Below, piece after piece: positions 1-18,367 of a DNA stretch of 64,000 nt (within the stretch, counting starts at the first letter, position 1; each line of letters begins with the position of its first letter). A program made the position numbers and the translations under genes. Origin of the DNA: Cacajao melanocephalus (lineage: Eukaryota; Chordata; Mammalia; Primates; Pitheciidae); the NCBI GenBank assembly GCA_963573385.1, contig CAUYLG010051967.1, positions 62,001 through 126,000 of the forward strand, in the 5' to 3' direction. The notes under the pieces are model-generated. The model saw only the letters and a list, made by a program, of their open reading frames with translations, did not search any database and was not told the DNA's origin.

Positions 1-6
1 TTTATG

Positions 7-312
<306 letters not shown>

Positions 313-379
313 TTAGGTATAGAATAATCTCAACTTTATTAATAATTTTTAAATTAATTTATAAAAGTTAGTGTGAGAG

Positions 380-605
380 GGAATGTGCTGCAATGGAAGA
401 AGCCAAAAAGCCTCAGGTGTGAATATTGCCTCTGCACTGACTAGTTGTATGAACTTGGGCAAGCTGCTTAAACTCTCTGATCCCCAGTTGTTTTATCTGC
501 AAAAATGGGGAGGGAGAAGAATTGTATTTATATCAGAGAAGCTGAATTAAATTACAAATAATTAAATTAAATACTTGACACACAGAGAACCTGCAATACA
601 TGATC
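380..605 (+). mobile_element. MIR SINE relic
   Basis: Core-like motifs appear in order: a cysteine/tRNA-like head, 'gaacttgggcaagctgcttaaactctctg', then 'ttttatctgcaaaaatgggg'. The copy is old and diverged. The remaining bases up to the next Alu at 839 show no feature I recognise. Confidence 0.75.
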
Positions 606-797
606 TTATTATTCTGAGTAGAGAATACAAACAGCCTGCTTCACAGGCACGTGACACACAGCCAGACAGGGCTCCTGACTGGATTCAGTGCTCTGCTGTT
701 GCCTTCTTGAAGTTCTTCATCATTTGGGAACAAGGAGCCCTAGGTTTTCATTTTGCATTGGACTCTGCAAATTACACACATGCACGGCACACACTAA

Positions 798-1130
<333 letters not shown>

Positions 1131-1202
1131 AATGTTTAATATAAATAAATAAAAACAAAAAGCAATGAACCAAAATTTAAACCATGTTAAATCTCTGGGT
1201 GG

Positions 1203-1471
1203 TTTTCTTTTTCTCTTCTGTTCTTGGAAGGGTTCGCTGTGTGGCCCAGCCTGTAGTGCAGTGGTACAAGCTTAGCTGACTGCACCTCAGCCTCCCAAGC
1301 AGCTGGGACTAGGCGCTCACCACCACGTCCGGCTAATTTTTATATTTTTTGTAGAGACCGGGTTTTGCCATGTTGTCTGGGCTGGTCTGGAACTTCTGGA
1401 CTCAAGTGATATACCCACCCCTCAACCTCCTAAAGTGCTGGGATTACAGGCGTGAGTGACCGTGTCTGGCC
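1203..1471 (-). mobile_element. Alu SINE, old (AluJ-like)
   Basis: Diverged reverse Alu with a degraded tail side and several small deletions; it ends at 'tgaccgtgtctggcc'. The divergence points to an early Alu. Confidence 0.85.
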
Positions 1472-1477
1472 TCTGCA

Positions 1478-1585
1478 TGGTTTTAGGTGGGGACTTTTAT
1501 TTCTCACACATTTTTCTGTATATTCTATATTTTCTACAAGAAACATATATATTACTTTTCTGATCAGGAAAAAAAGTGAATATAT
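1478..1585 (+). mobile_element. L1 3' end fragment
   Basis: The stretch 'ttctatattttctacaag' followed by 'tattacttttctgatcagg' and an A run resembles the terminal 3' UTR of mammalian-wide L1M elements, in plus orientation. Confidence 0.55.
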
Positions 1586-1604
1586 GCATGTGCCTTTACA
1601 AAAT

Positions 1605-1690
1605 TGTTCTCATTTTGCAGATGAGTGAAACCAAGGTAACAGATGGGAAGGAAATGACTCACGTAAGATCACACAGCAATCGATGTCACA
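1605..1690 (-). mobile_element. MIR SINE fragment
   Basis: Contains 'cattttgcagatgagtgaaac' and 'gatcacacagcaa', the reversed MIR core (fragment only). Confidence 0.5.
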
Positions 1691-1834
1691 TTATGACAAT
1701 GTTCAGGAAACTGCGCTTCCATTTCTGCACCCCACTGTCTTGGGTCTGAGTTACCCACAGTTTTTCTAACAAGAATCTTGTCGGCATCTGACTTGACTTG
1801 GGGACCTAGCATTACACCATGCAGAAGGGGGCCC

Positions 1835-2090
1835 CCCTCGGAAGCCCAGTATCAATTACTATGTGCTCATGTGCAGGGGCTTACTGCTATGGGAGTTTCA
1901 GAAGTAGAAGCCACAATCCCTGTTCTCAAAAGGCTTACAGATGGGTCCTCACAGTTGCATATGAAAGAGCGATGTCAGTACTGTCGTGCAGACTGAATGC
2001 TGTAAGAACAGCAGGGGAAGGAACTGGTTGTCAGAGGAGCAACCAAGAACCCTTGGCACAAACTCTTTTTACCAGGGTTGTTCACAAAGA
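1835..2090 (-). mobile_element. L2 LINE 3' fragment
   Basis: Reverse L2 3'-end pattern: 'attactatgtgctcatgtgcaggg', then 'cacaatccctgttctcaaaaggcttacag'. Two small open frames here (1778-1996 and 1819-2142) overlap it and show no protein family. Confidence 0.55.
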
Positions 2091-2289
2091 AAAAATGCTA
2101 GAAGCTCTGCTTCTTTTAATTTCCCCCAGCTACCCTGTGTAGGCATCTGAAGGTAAACAGTGTGAGAGAGAAGGGGATAGAAATGTGCGAGACTGTTCTC
2201 ATTTTGCATATTCCACAGTTCATAGTATTGAAGGTCTTAGACAAACCCCAGTAAAAAAAGTTTCTTGATTTCACCTTCACGGTGGCTAA

Positions 2290-2824
<535 letters not shown>

Positions 2825-2984
2825 TAATATCTTTAAGGAACTTCTAGAAATCATCTCTGGTATAGACTTATCCAGGTGCAGATGAGAGGTTCTGGGCTGA
2901 GATCAAGGAGAACAAGGGGAAGATTCAGCAGTTACACAGCCAGGCTCAGACTGAAGGGATTCATATGCATATTTGGGTTCTTTT

Positions 2985-3165
2985 ACCCTGTGCCAGGCAG
3001 GTAACTTGCTTGATATGCATGATCCGATTTAATTTAGTCCCCACAGTGATCATTCTAAAGTAGGCACTGTGATCACTATCTTCACAGGGAGAAAGGAAGC
3101 AAAGTAAGTTGCTCAAAAACACAGCCAGTCAAAACCCCCAGAATGTACCATGCAAGGGTGAACTC
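2985..3165 (-). mobile_element. MIR SINE relic
   Basis: Reversed MIR: 'gtgccaggcaggtaacttgc', 'gatttaatttagtccccacag', 'aagttgctcaaaaacacagcc'. Confidence 0.65.
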
Positions 3166-3480
3166 TAATGTAAACTGTGGACTTCGGGTGATAATGATGC
3201 GTCAGTGTAGATTCAATGATTGCAGCAAATGTAGCACTCTGGTGTGGGATGTTGACAGTAGGGGAGGCCATCAGTGGGGGTGATATAGGAGAACTCTCTG
3301 TACTTTGTGATTGATTTTGCTGAGAACCTAAAACAGCTCTAAAAAACGAAGTCTATTCACACACGCACACACACACGTCCCTAGTAAATAGCAGGACCAG
3401 GAGTTAAAACTAGGTCTGTCTCCTTAGGTTATGGTGAGTTATTATCAACATGTTGAGCTCTACCATACAGGTAGCAATAA

Positions 3481-3484
<4 letters not shown>

Positions 3485-3519
<35 letters not shown>
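3485..3519. repeat. (GT)n microsatellite
   Basis: About 17 uninterrupted GT units followed by the imperfect stretch gcacgcatatgtgctgtgtg. Perfect tracts of this length are usually length-polymorphic. Confidence 0.97.
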
Positions 3520-3520
<1 letters not shown>

Positions 3521-3589
3521 ACGCATATGTGCTGTGTGCATGTATGGCAGACTGGGGCGGGGGGAATCTATGTTAAAAAATAAAAGAGT

Positions 3590-3775
3590 TGGAAGGAAGA
3601 AATCTTGAATTGAGTCCCGGCTCCATCACCAGCTGTGTGATCTTGGACAGGACATTGGTTTTAGTTTCCTCATCTGTAAATTGCTACTGGGTCATCGTGA
3701 GGATCAAATAAAGTAAAATATGTACAAAGTATTCTGAAAACATAAGCAATAAAGTACTCTGAAGGCATAAGCAAC
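3590..3775 (+). mobile_element. MIR SINE relic
   Basis: Motifs 'gagtcccggctccatcacc', 'agctgtgtgatcttggacag' and 'tttcctcatctgtaaat', then 'gtgaggatcaaataaag', in MIR order. Confidence 0.82.
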
Positions 3776-3793
3776 TATTCTTGTATTAATTTA

Positions 3794-3838
<45 letters not shown>
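3794..3838. repeat. (CT)n(CA)n compound microsatellite
   Basis: About 10 CT units run directly into about 12 CA units. Confidence 0.96.
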
Positions 3839-3839
<1 letters not shown>

Positions 3840-3854
3840 ACGCTCAAATGTACA

Positions 3855-4060
3855 CATCCATGGGATTAAAGGGGGAGCCAGGAAACTCATCTTGTAAGTC
3901 TCTAGTCCCACCCTGAAACTGAACTGCTTCTCTCATTTGTAAAATGCGTGGTGGTTGGACTGGTACCTCCACTGGAGGGTTTGCTGTGGTTTTCTTGAGA
4001 CTCTAAGCTCTGATCCTCTCTCAGAACCCCATTCCTGTGTCCCCCACCCCACCCTCAGTC
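3855..4060 (+). mobile_element. Possible MIR-type fragment
   Basis: 'ttctctcatttgtaaaatgcg' followed by 'tggttggactggtacctcc' resembles the MIR3/MIRb 3' half. It is short and diverged, so the assignment is weak. Confidence 0.35.
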
Positions 4061-4647
4061 TTACAGACTTGGCTGCAGTCTCTTCTGTCCACTACCCAGT
4101 GCCATCTTTGAGCTTGCATCCTCCCCACACCCCTACCCGAGTACCCTGTGCAATTCAAGACACGGTGCATCGGTGCCATTCAGACATCTCAGTATGAGGA
4201 ACACTTGTGGTTTTCCTCCCCATTTAAAAAAGCTTTTAGTTGTAGAAATTTTCAAACATACACAAAAACAGAGAGGTTATATAATAAATCTTCATGTACC
4301 CCAAACCCATTTTCAATGATGATCAACACACAAGAAATCTAGTTTCATCTGTCTTCCCACTCACCACGTTACCATTGGATTATCTTGAAGGAAAAACTAT
4401 ACATCATATTGTTCCATCTAAAATAATCTCTAAAAACAATGACTCTTTGTATTAATATAACCAAAATACCATATATCACCTAAAGTTAACAAAATATCCT
4501 TAATAATAATAGATATCTAATTAGTAATCAAATGTCCCTGGATATGTGCTATAGGTTTTATTATTCAGTTGGTTTGTTTGCAACATAATCCAAACAAGGT
4601 CTCTATGCTGTATATTTGGTTGATATGTCTCATTTGCCTCTTAGGCC

Positions 4648-5258
<611 letters not shown>

Positions 5259-5729
5259 GTCTCTTAAGTTTTAATCTATGAGTTCCTCCTCCTTTTGTTT
5301 TTTCCTCTAATTTATCTGTTGGAGAAACCAGGTCAGGTTGTTGCATTGTAGAATTTCCCAGGTTTAATCCACCCCTGAATGTCTTTAATATGCTCCTGTC
5401 TTCCCTGTGTTTCCTATAAACTGGAAATCAGATCTAGAGCATATTGAGTTTCAATATTTTTGGCAAGAATGCTTTATAGGTGGAGTGTCTCAGGAACACT
5501 TTGTCAGTAAAAAATGCCCTGTGGGCCAGCATCCCATCTGCTGCCTAGATAAGTGGCTATAGTTTTGACTGTGCTTTGTAAACCTTCTTCTTCCTATTCT
5601 TTTTTTCTTTTTCTTTTTCAAATATCACTTCAAGACTTGAAACCTCCACATAATTTTGTGTGACTTGGGGTTGCCCAGCGCACACACCAGTCCTTAGAGG
5701 CTTATCGGCCATGCCTCCTGCATGGAAGT

Positions 5730-5900
5730 CCAGTGGTTCCCAAGCGGTGCCTTAAGGGGCAGCTTGAGAAATGGAGCGGGGTGAGGGGCAAGTAGGGCAG
5801 AAGTGGATGTGACTCTAGAATTAATTCAAGCAGCTTCACTTTAATCTGTTTTATGTTAAGAAAAGGATTTCTCGTCTTTAAAAAGTTTGCAAACCACTGA
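5730..5900. mobile_element. Candidate hAT-type MITE
   Basis: A 170-bp interval begins 'cagtggttcccaagc' and ends 'agtttgcaaaccactg', matching the CAGTGGTT...AACCACTG ends of mammalian nonautonomous hAT elements. I did not see a convincing 8-bp TSD. Confidence 0.45.
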
Positions 5901-5980
5901 TCTCTGTCTCTCTCCTATCACCAAGAAGAGATCAGCTGTTCCTCTCCCTTAAGCCACCAAGACAGTGCCAGGTGCTTTTA

Positions 5981-6285
<305 letters not shown>

Positions 6286-6677
6286 GCCAGACACCTTTTA
6301 ACTTCATCATGGAGGTGAGAGATGAGAAGTGCTCTGTATTAACCGAAAGGAGACTCTGTTCTTAATCATTCATTGAGCAGTGAGTCACAGTTAAAATCCC
6401 CCTCCTCTGAATGTGAAAGAACAAAGGGAAATTTTACTCACCACCACCAAGAGCATCCCCAGGCGTCACGGGGCATTCCCACAAGAGCTGTGTGGCCTGA
6501 CTTCCTATTTACGTCAAATCAGGCCCGATGAACAACTATCAAGGCGTGAGCAGCTCAAATAGAAGTGACACGTACACAGTGACAGAATTCTAAATGTAGA
6601 ATTTTGGTCGGTAACTCCATTGGCCAAGAAGGTAGCTACTAGCTACTTAAATGTAACTACTTAAATGTGAACGTAGA

Positions 6678-6994
6678 GGCCGGGCACGGAGCTTGCGCCA
6701 GTAATTCTAGCCCTTTCAGAGACTGAAGTGGGCAGATCACCTGAGGTTAGGAATTTGAGACCAGCCTGGTCAACATGGTGAAACCACGTCTCTACTGAAA
6801 ATACACACAAAAATTCGCTGGGCATGATGGTGCACGCCTGTAATCCCAGCTACTAAGGAGGCTGGCCTCAGCCTCAAGAATTGCATGAACCCAGGAGGTA
6901 GAGGTTGCAGTGAGTTGAGATCGTGCCACTGCACTCCAGCCTGGGGGACAGAGTGAGACTCTGTCTCAAAAAAGAAACACAAAGAACAAAAAAA
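6678..6994 (+). mobile_element. Alu SINE
   Basis: Full plus-strand Alu with an A-rich tail, inside the hAT relic. The flanking 'aaatgtgaacgt' and 'aaaagtgaattt' look like a decayed TSD. Confidence 0.93.
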
Positions 6995-7002
6995 GTGAAT
7001 TT

Positions 7003-7172
7003 GGGCCAGTGGTTCATGCTTGTAATCCCAGCACTTGGGGAGGCTAAGGTTGTGGATTACTTAAGCCCAGGAGTTCGAGGCTGCAGTGAGCTATGATTGT
7101 GCCGCTGTACTCTAGCCTGGGTGACAGAGTAAGACCCTGTCTCTAAAATAAATTTTAAAATAAATAAAATCA
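7003..7172 (+). mobile_element. Internally deleted Alu
   Basis: Begins as a left monomer ('cttgtaatcccagcactt') and switches at 'aggagttcgaggctgcag' to right-monomer sequence, then an A/TAAA-rich tail. About 140 bp is missing relative to a dimer. Confidence 0.85.
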
Positions 7173-7735
7173 AAATATGTGAATTTACTGAAACTAAATA
7201 AAATTTAAAATTCAAAATCTTACTCAGCCAACCAAATTTCATGTGCTCAATGCCTACATGTGGCTAACGGCTTCTATATTAAAGAGTGAAGACGGAAATG
7301 TTCAATAACATTTACTGCACTACCAGCTCCCTCCATAGACCCTCAGAAAGCTTCCCTCTGCCATCCCTGCTAGCCCCGGGATTCCTGGAGCAGTGAGTTT
7401 GAAAGCAGCTGAGTTAATGCGTAAATGGGCATCATTGAGCTTATAAGCATGTTCTGAAATCTGCTTTTATTCTCACTCTGTATCTTGTTTGATGTGGGTA
7501 TGCCCCACTCAGTCTCCATTAGCAGAGGCCATAGATCATGGTCATTTTCCCTAAAATTTTTCTAATTACATAAATTTTCCATCAGGGAGGGTCTTATTGG
7601 TAAAATTAAACTAAAAGCCCTAGATTCTTCTTGCTCTGTTTCAAGTTTTTAAAGAGCCAACAATTTCTAGCCCTCAACTTTTACATACTGAAATTCAGAC
7701 CTGTATCTGAGATCTTATACTGTTACACAGGAAGT

Positions 7736-8021
7736 ATTTTTTTTTTTTTGAGACAGAGTCTTGCTCTGTTACCCAGGCTAGAGCGCAGTGGCATGATCTC
7801 GGCTCACTGCAACCTCTGCTTCCCGGGTTCAAGCCATTCTCGTGTGCCTTAGCCTCCTAAGTAGCTGGGATGACAGGCGTGCACCACCATGCCCAGCGAA
7901 TTTTTGTATTTTTAGTAGAAATAGAGTTTCACCATGTTAGGCAGGCTGGTCTCAAACTCCTGACCTCAGGTGATCCTCTTGCCTCTGTGGTAATTACAGG
8001 GGTGAGCCACCATGCCTGGCC
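7736..8021 (-). mobile_element. Alu SINE with small internal deletion
   Basis: Reverse Alu from the T run to 'gccaccatgcctggcc'. The usual 'cctcccaaagtgctggg' segment is shortened to 'ctctgtggtaatt'. Confidence 0.93.
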
Positions 8022-8049
8022 AAAACACACATCAGAAACAGCATGTAAG

Positions 8050-8215
8050 AGCTAAAAGAATCTTAGGAATCAATTCTTTTGATAGCTTCACATTCACAAA
8101 GAAGAATGTAAGCCCCGGAGAAGTTAAGTGACTTGCCTAAAAACACAGTGACTCAGCAGGCAGAGAGGAACCTAGGCCACCTGGCTTTCACCCTAGAGCT
8201 TTTCCCACAATTCAA
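8050..8215 (-). mobile_element. MIR SINE relic
   Basis: 'gaagttaagtgacttgcc' and 'aacacagtgactcagcag' are the reversed MIR core. Confidence 0.6.
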
Positions 8216-8700
8216 AATTAAAGGATCTTCTTACTGCTGCCTTCTTCAGTACCCTACAACAATGCTTGGCTCCTACACAGCAAGGTCCCTAGGGTCTCAT
8301 TGTAGGGCCCCCACTCCATGAAACTAGACTTGGAGTAGTTTCTGAGTCAATCTGAGTGTCTCCTTATCTATAAGTTCAAGGATATTCTAAAATATACTTT
8401 CCAAGAGACAGTTTCCCTAAAAATGTCCCTCGGGCTTTACAGCACAAAAAGCACCCTAGCAGTAAAGAAAAATAGAAACCATTCCCATCCGTAGTGATAA
8501 CCTCCGCATAGACGCAGTTTCAGTGTCAGCCAAATGTCAGCAACACTCTTCACTACAGCTTCCCTGGCCATCAAGTGTCCCAGCAGGGCGTGTGTGTGGT
8601 GCTCTTATAGCCCACAGTGTTTAATCCAGTAACCATGTGGTAGAGACTTGGCAGTTGCCTCTCAAATGGAATTAGACTTCAAAGACTCTGATTAAATTCT
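8216..8700. other. Unassigned unique-looking stretch
   Basis: No repeat family, splice-site cluster or conserved-looking frame is evident. The base composition is average. Confidence 0.5.
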
Positions 8701-8704
8701 AGAG

Positions 8705-9347
8705 CAGGGGTAGCAGACTACAACCGGTTGGAGCCAACTCTGGTCTGTTTTTATAAGTAGCTGACTTTTTGCAAATAAAGTTTTATTGGAACACTGTCGA
8801 TAAAGTTTTATTGAAACACTGTCACACTCATTCATTTACATGTTGTCTATGGCTGCTTTCACATTATTATAGAATTGAGTAATTGCAACAAAAACCATAT
8901 GACTCACAAAGGCTAAAAAATATTGGTTCTCTTGTCCCTTACAGAAAAAGTTTGCTGACTGGGCGTGGTGGCTCACGCCTATAATCCCAGCACTTTGAGA
9001 GGTGGAGGTGAGCAGATCGCTTGAGCTCAGGAGATTGAGACCAGCCTGGGAAACATGGTGAAACCCTCATCTCTACAAAAAATACAAAAATTAGCCAGGC
9101 ATGGTGGCACGCGCCTGTAATCCCAGCTACTGGGTCGGGTGTCTGGGGCTGAGGTGGGAGGATCGCTTGAGCCTAGAAGGCAGAAGTTGCGGTGAGCTGA
9201 GGTTGTGCCAGTGCAACGCTAGCCTGGATGACAGGGTGAGACCGTGTCTCAAAGAGTAAAAATTAAAACTAAAAAAAGCTAAGAATTAAAAAAATATAGA
9301 AATTTGCATTTGATAAAAAAGAAAAAGAAAAATTTTGCTGACCCCTG
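8705..9347 (-). mobile_element. MER5A-like hAT relic, split by an Alu
   Basis: Starts 'caggggtagcagacta', contains 'aataaagttttattggaac' and 'tgtctatggctgctttcac', and ends after the Alu with 'ttttgctgacccctg', giving matching terminal inverted ends. A stretch of about 24 bp around 'ataaagttttattg' is duplicated in tandem (8775-8822). Confidence 0.85.
8960..9326 (+). mobile_element. Alu SINE (AluJ-like) inside MER5A
   Basis: Full plus-strand Alu with a long degenerate A-rich tail. The TSD is gaaaaagtttgctgac (8944-8959) and gaaaaattttgctgac (9327-9342), one mismatch. It cuts the transposon just before its terminal repeat. Confidence 0.94.
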
Positions 9348-10166
<819 letters not shown>

Positions 10167-10399
10167 TGACAGCCAAGTTTTGTTGAGAGAGAGGATTTTC
10201 TAAAGTTCTTCATTTCCCTTTGAATTGTTGTCACAGCGTTATACATCAGATACATCCCAGCAAAACAAGGAGAGAAAAAAAAGAGGACAAAGCCTACCTT
10301 TTCTGATCTCAGATTAAGGGGACTATGGGAAGAAATAGAGCAGTGGAAGAGAAAGGACGTATTCAGACATATTGGTTCAGTTGTTCCTCTCTGAGCCAA

Positions 10400-10935
<536 letters not shown>

Positions 10936-10936
10936 A

Positions 10937-11598
10937 GGTGATAGATACTACTGGTTGACTTTTTAAGGAATGCTGAGAAGAGTGGGTTCCATGTCTCATT
11001 CCCATTTGGGAATGTGGAAGGAGGTCACCTCACAGGCTGCCCTGTGCCAGCTGGAGCAGACACATCAGAGCAAGCTCTGCTGGAAAGGGGGCTGAGCTTG
11101 CCTTTCCTTAGCCGTTCATCAGCAGCCCTCAGTTCCCATGTGCCCAAGGAGGCTCAGGAGCACCAGTCAAGCATCTGGCAGGAAAATTTCCAGAGAGACT
11201 CATCTTAGAGGTGTGGGCCATTTGAGCAGGTACAGTGGGATGGGGGCACATACAAGTCAAGGCCAGGTGTCAGGACGGTCCACATTGCCACGAGCCAAGG
11301 TAGCGCAGATAGCGAGGGAGACCACTGGACCTCAAAAGCAGAAAGAGAATCAGCAATGAGCGACTCTGGCCAATATCAACATCAACGCCAGCAGGAGGCC
11401 CAGGAGCAGGACCTGTCGCTCCTCAGCAGTCAGCAACTCAGGTGGGCCTTGGGCCAGCAGCTCCAGAGCAGAAATGAGCAGAGATGGAGAAGCCGTAGGA
11501 CAGATCCAAGAACCGTCCCCACCCCACCCATCCCATGCACCTAGATGCCATCCTCAGCAAATGTGAAAGACTGAGAATTGTGTCTGAAGTGGACTGCT
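10937..11598. other. Unique stretch, no repeat seen
   Basis: Moderately GC-rich single-copy-looking DNA. It contains an ATG at 11356 with an open frame running to a CAG|GTGGGC donor-like site (GT at 11442-11443). See the separate candidate exon. Confidence 0.5.
11356..11441 (+). other. Candidate exon end (ATG to donor), speculative
   Basis: The open frame MSDSGQYQHQRQQEAQEQDL... is Gln-rich. It continues as an ORF to 11541, but a donor-like CAG|GTGGGC interrupts it at 11441/11442. The peptide is unknown to me. Gln-rich frames arise easily by chance from CAG-rich DNA. Confidence 0.15.
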
Positions 11599-11631
11599 TA
11601 TAATAATAATTATTACTATTATTATTATTTT
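11599..11631. repeat. (ATT/AAT)n microsatellite
   Basis: Imperfect taataataattattactattattatt, continuous with the tail of the next Alu. Confidence 0.9.
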
Positions 11632-11902
<271 letters not shown>

Positions 11903-12566
11903 CTGTTTATCATTTAAATGATTAAATCTGACTGTGCTTCATAGATTAAAATATGGCCCCCATCCAATCATCCAACCCTCCCTTGCATCACTGTCCAGAA
12001 GGATGGGAACTTATACAGGCATTTCACAGAACTAAAGAAATCACCTTTTTTTTTTTTTCCACATTTGAATGTGGTGAGAGTAGATGTGTGACTCTGCCCC
12101 TCTTCCTCCCACCTGCTCCTCTTTAAGCCCTGAATTGGATTACAGGTTAACACCCTCCATGCAGGCCACAGACATCCCCACACCCACACGTGCACAAACT
12201 TGTGTCTAAACCTTGCTTCAGGAACAAGCCAGAAGAGTTTTGGGCTCTAAGGTAAACAGGAGAGAAACAAAAACAACTTTCTAAAAAAAGACTCACTCCT
12301 GGTAACTTTGTTTTAAAAGTAGGCGGAATACCACCACTACTTGCACAAACAGGCTTCAAAAATACAACTTCTCCCTGCTCCCTCTACGGCTAATCAAGGG
12401 AGAAGTTGAAGGAATTAATCTGTCAATAAAAACATATTGTTACTCACTTTGTAGAATAAAGCCTATGCCTTGGAGCCTATTAGGTAAACTACAATTTTTA
12501 AAAAACTTTTAGGGATACAGGGAACAAAGCAAAGAACAACGGAAGTCCCGGTGCCTCAGTATTAAG
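11903..12566. other. Unassigned unique-looking stretch
   Basis: No repeat family recognised apart from a T run at about 12047-12058. Short minus-strand frames have no recognisable domain. Confidence 0.45.
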
Positions 12567-12574
12567 ACTGTGCG

Positions 12575-14499
<1,925 letters not shown>

Positions 14500-15205
14500 T
14501 CTGGTCCCTCCATCTGGAACCTTCTTTCCCTGGCTTATCTCCTGGCTGGCCCTTCCTAGTATATTCAGATCACAGCTCAAATGTTACTTCCCCAGGGAGA
14601 CCTCCTCTGACCAACCTCTTTATAGGATGCCTCCTCCCCAATTTGTCTTTATCGTTTAATTTCTTTCTTTCTTTCTTTTTCTTTTTTCTTTTTTTTTTTT
14701 TTTTTAGACAGGGTCTCACTATGTTGCCCAGGCTGAAGTGCAGTGGTGCGATATCGGCACACAGCAGCCACAGCTTCCCAGGTGGCTGGGATTACAGGGT
14801 TCAAGCAATTCTCCGGCCTCAGCCTCCCAAGTAGCTGGGATTACAGGCACTCACTACCCTCCCTGGCTAATTTTTGTATTTTCAGTAGAGACAGGTTTCA
14901 CCTTGGTCAGGCTAGTCTCAAACTCCTAACCTTGTGATCTGCCTGTCTCGGCCTCCCAAAGTGCTGGGATTACAGGTGTGAGCCACTGCACCCAGCCTGT
15001 TTAATTTCTTTCATAGCACTGCTCACCACCTGAAGTTACGTTGCTTATTTATTTAGCAGGTATTGCCTGTCACTTTCACTAGGACACAAGATCTCCCAGA
15101 GCAGTGCCTCCTCTGTTTTATTCACTGCTGCAACCCTAGTGCATGAGGCAACTCTTGGTACACAGTAAGTGCTTTGGAAAACATTTATTACATGAGTGAG
15201 TTAAG
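14500..15205 (+). mobile_element. L2 LINE 3' end, split by an Alu
   Basis: L2 pattern: 'catctggaaccttctttccc', 'cacagctcaaatgttacttcc', 'gagacctcctctgacc', then after the Alu 'atagcactgctcacc', 'aggacacaagatctcccagag', 'tacacagtaagtgctttgg'. It ends near the L2 3' terminus. Confidence 0.82.
14668..14998 (-). mobile_element. Alu SINE with internal duplication, inside L2
   Basis: Reverse Alu with TSD gtttaatttctttc (14654-14667 and 14999-15012). In the right monomer the 'tggctgggattacagg' block occurs twice, so it carries a local rearrangement. Confidence 0.94.
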
Positions 15206-15510
15206 GAAGCCATGATAGGAATAAGGTCATTTAATCAGCCCAAGACCTCCAATCCAGGTCTTCTGTCCCTACAGTGTATTTTCTTGTTACTTTTCCTAGT
15301 TCTTGTCTCTATAAGATCCTTAGTAGTTAAGGAAATTGGAAGTAGTTAAGGAAAATTGTCTCTATCTCTAGCAGGTAACTAAGGTGTTAGTGTACCCTTC
15401 TCTTCATTTGTCATTCACTCTCTTCTAATATGCTATTTAATTCTCGTATCTTACATTTTCCTTTGGTCAGAAGGTTATCCATTACTTTCTACAATTTCTT
15501 GTCCACCTTT
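15206..15510. other. Unassigned stretch
   Basis: No family recognised. 'gtagttaaggaaa' is repeated twice near 15325-15355. Confidence 0.4.
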
Positions 15511-16882
<1,372 letters not shown>

Positions 16883-16892
16883 GCGCCAGCCC

Positions 16893-17063
16893 CAATTTTT
16901 TTTTTTTTTTTTTTTAGAGACAGGGTCTTGCTCTGTCATGCAGACAGGAGTGCAGTGGTGCAATCTCAGCTCACTGCAGCCTTAACCTCCTGGGCCCAAG
17001 TGATCCTCCTGCCTCAGCCTCCTGAGTAGTTGGGACTACACATATGCACTACCATCCCCAGCT

Positions 17064-17097
<34 letters not shown>

Positions 17098-17212
17098 AAA
17101 TGGGGTCTCACAATGTTGCAAAGGCGGGTGACTAAATGGTGGGATTAAGTGATCTTCCTGCCTTAGCCTCCTGAAGAGTTGGGATTACAGGCGTAAGCCA
17201 CATGCCCAGCCA
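16893..17212 (-). mobile_element. Alu SINE (AluJ-like), rearranged left monomer
   Basis: Reverse Alu with a T run of about 33 in the linker (17067-17096). The left monomer is disturbed ('gttgcaaaggcgggtgac...'). Confidence 0.88.
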
Positions 17213-18051
17213 ATTTCAACATTTTTATTGCTTAGAATGAGCCTAAAGTAAGTGACAGGATTTTTTTTGACACCTTTATGCAGCTTCCACATGACCTGGG
17301 CATACCCTAAGTGTCTCAATCACTGTTTCTGCCTGACCTGTTCAGAAGTGTGGCAGGCTTGGGTGACATGGCTCACAGGTGTGTGTGCCTGCACCTACTA
17401 CTGCACTAAGACATTGAAATCCTGAACATGGCACAACTGAAGTTTGGGCAACTCTAATCTAAAATAACATTAAATTTGAGCCTCTGTAATCAATGTTGCA
17501 GATGTGTCTCCAGACCTGTGAAACTGGGACGGGTCGTAGCGGCACAGCTGGCTGTGAAGAGTGGCGCACAGCACTCAGAGCAGGTGGCCTCCCCCAGCTG
17601 GATGCCTGGAGCTGCTCCTTTCCTTCTACAGCCTGTGGCTGTGGCCTCCAAGCCTCTGCTCTTCTCCCTGCCTTCACTGACAGCCCTGCCAGGGAGCTAA
17701 GCGTGCTCATCTCCCAGAGTCTGGGTGTATGAAAGGTTGAGGATAATCCCTTTCTTCCCCTTCAAGCCAGTATTGCAACCCTACCCCTAAGTAAGTACAG
17801 AGTTTAAACCCCTAGCCTGCCTCCTTCTCAAAATGAAGCTCCTCTTGGGCTTCCAGGTTCCCCTGGACAGTTTCAGTCCTTGGCCCCTTTTTTTCCACAT
17901 GTGCTGCACGTTGATGGAGATGTAAAGATGGTCTCCTAAAAGAGGAACTAAGATTTGTCCATACCGAATGGAAATTCAACATAGATCACGTTAAGTATAG
18001 CAAGATACAGATAGAACGAGATGGGAGTGGAGGCAAAAATACTTATGCGTA
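17213..18051. other. Unique 0.8-kb stretch
   Basis: No repeat recognised. Overlapping short frames at 17459-17732 on both strands look like chance frames in GC-rich DNA. Confidence 0.45.

Positions 18052-18367
<316 letters not shown>

Larger units (their letters stand above)
6580..7330. mobile_element. hAT-type DNA transposon relic, split by two Alus
   Basis: The left piece has 'aaggtagctactagctactt' and the right piece (7173-7330) has 'tgctcaatgcctacatgtggc'. Both resemble the 'gtagccactagccacatgtgg' family of nonautonomous hAT-Charlie elements (MER58-like by memory). The two Alus sit between the halves. Confidence 0.55.

Noticed and set aside
380..605. tRNA-like head of MIR as a possible tRNA gene
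   Set aside because: MIR derives from a tRNA promoter, but no complete cloverleaf with anticodon arm and intact B box is preserved at this or the other MIRs.
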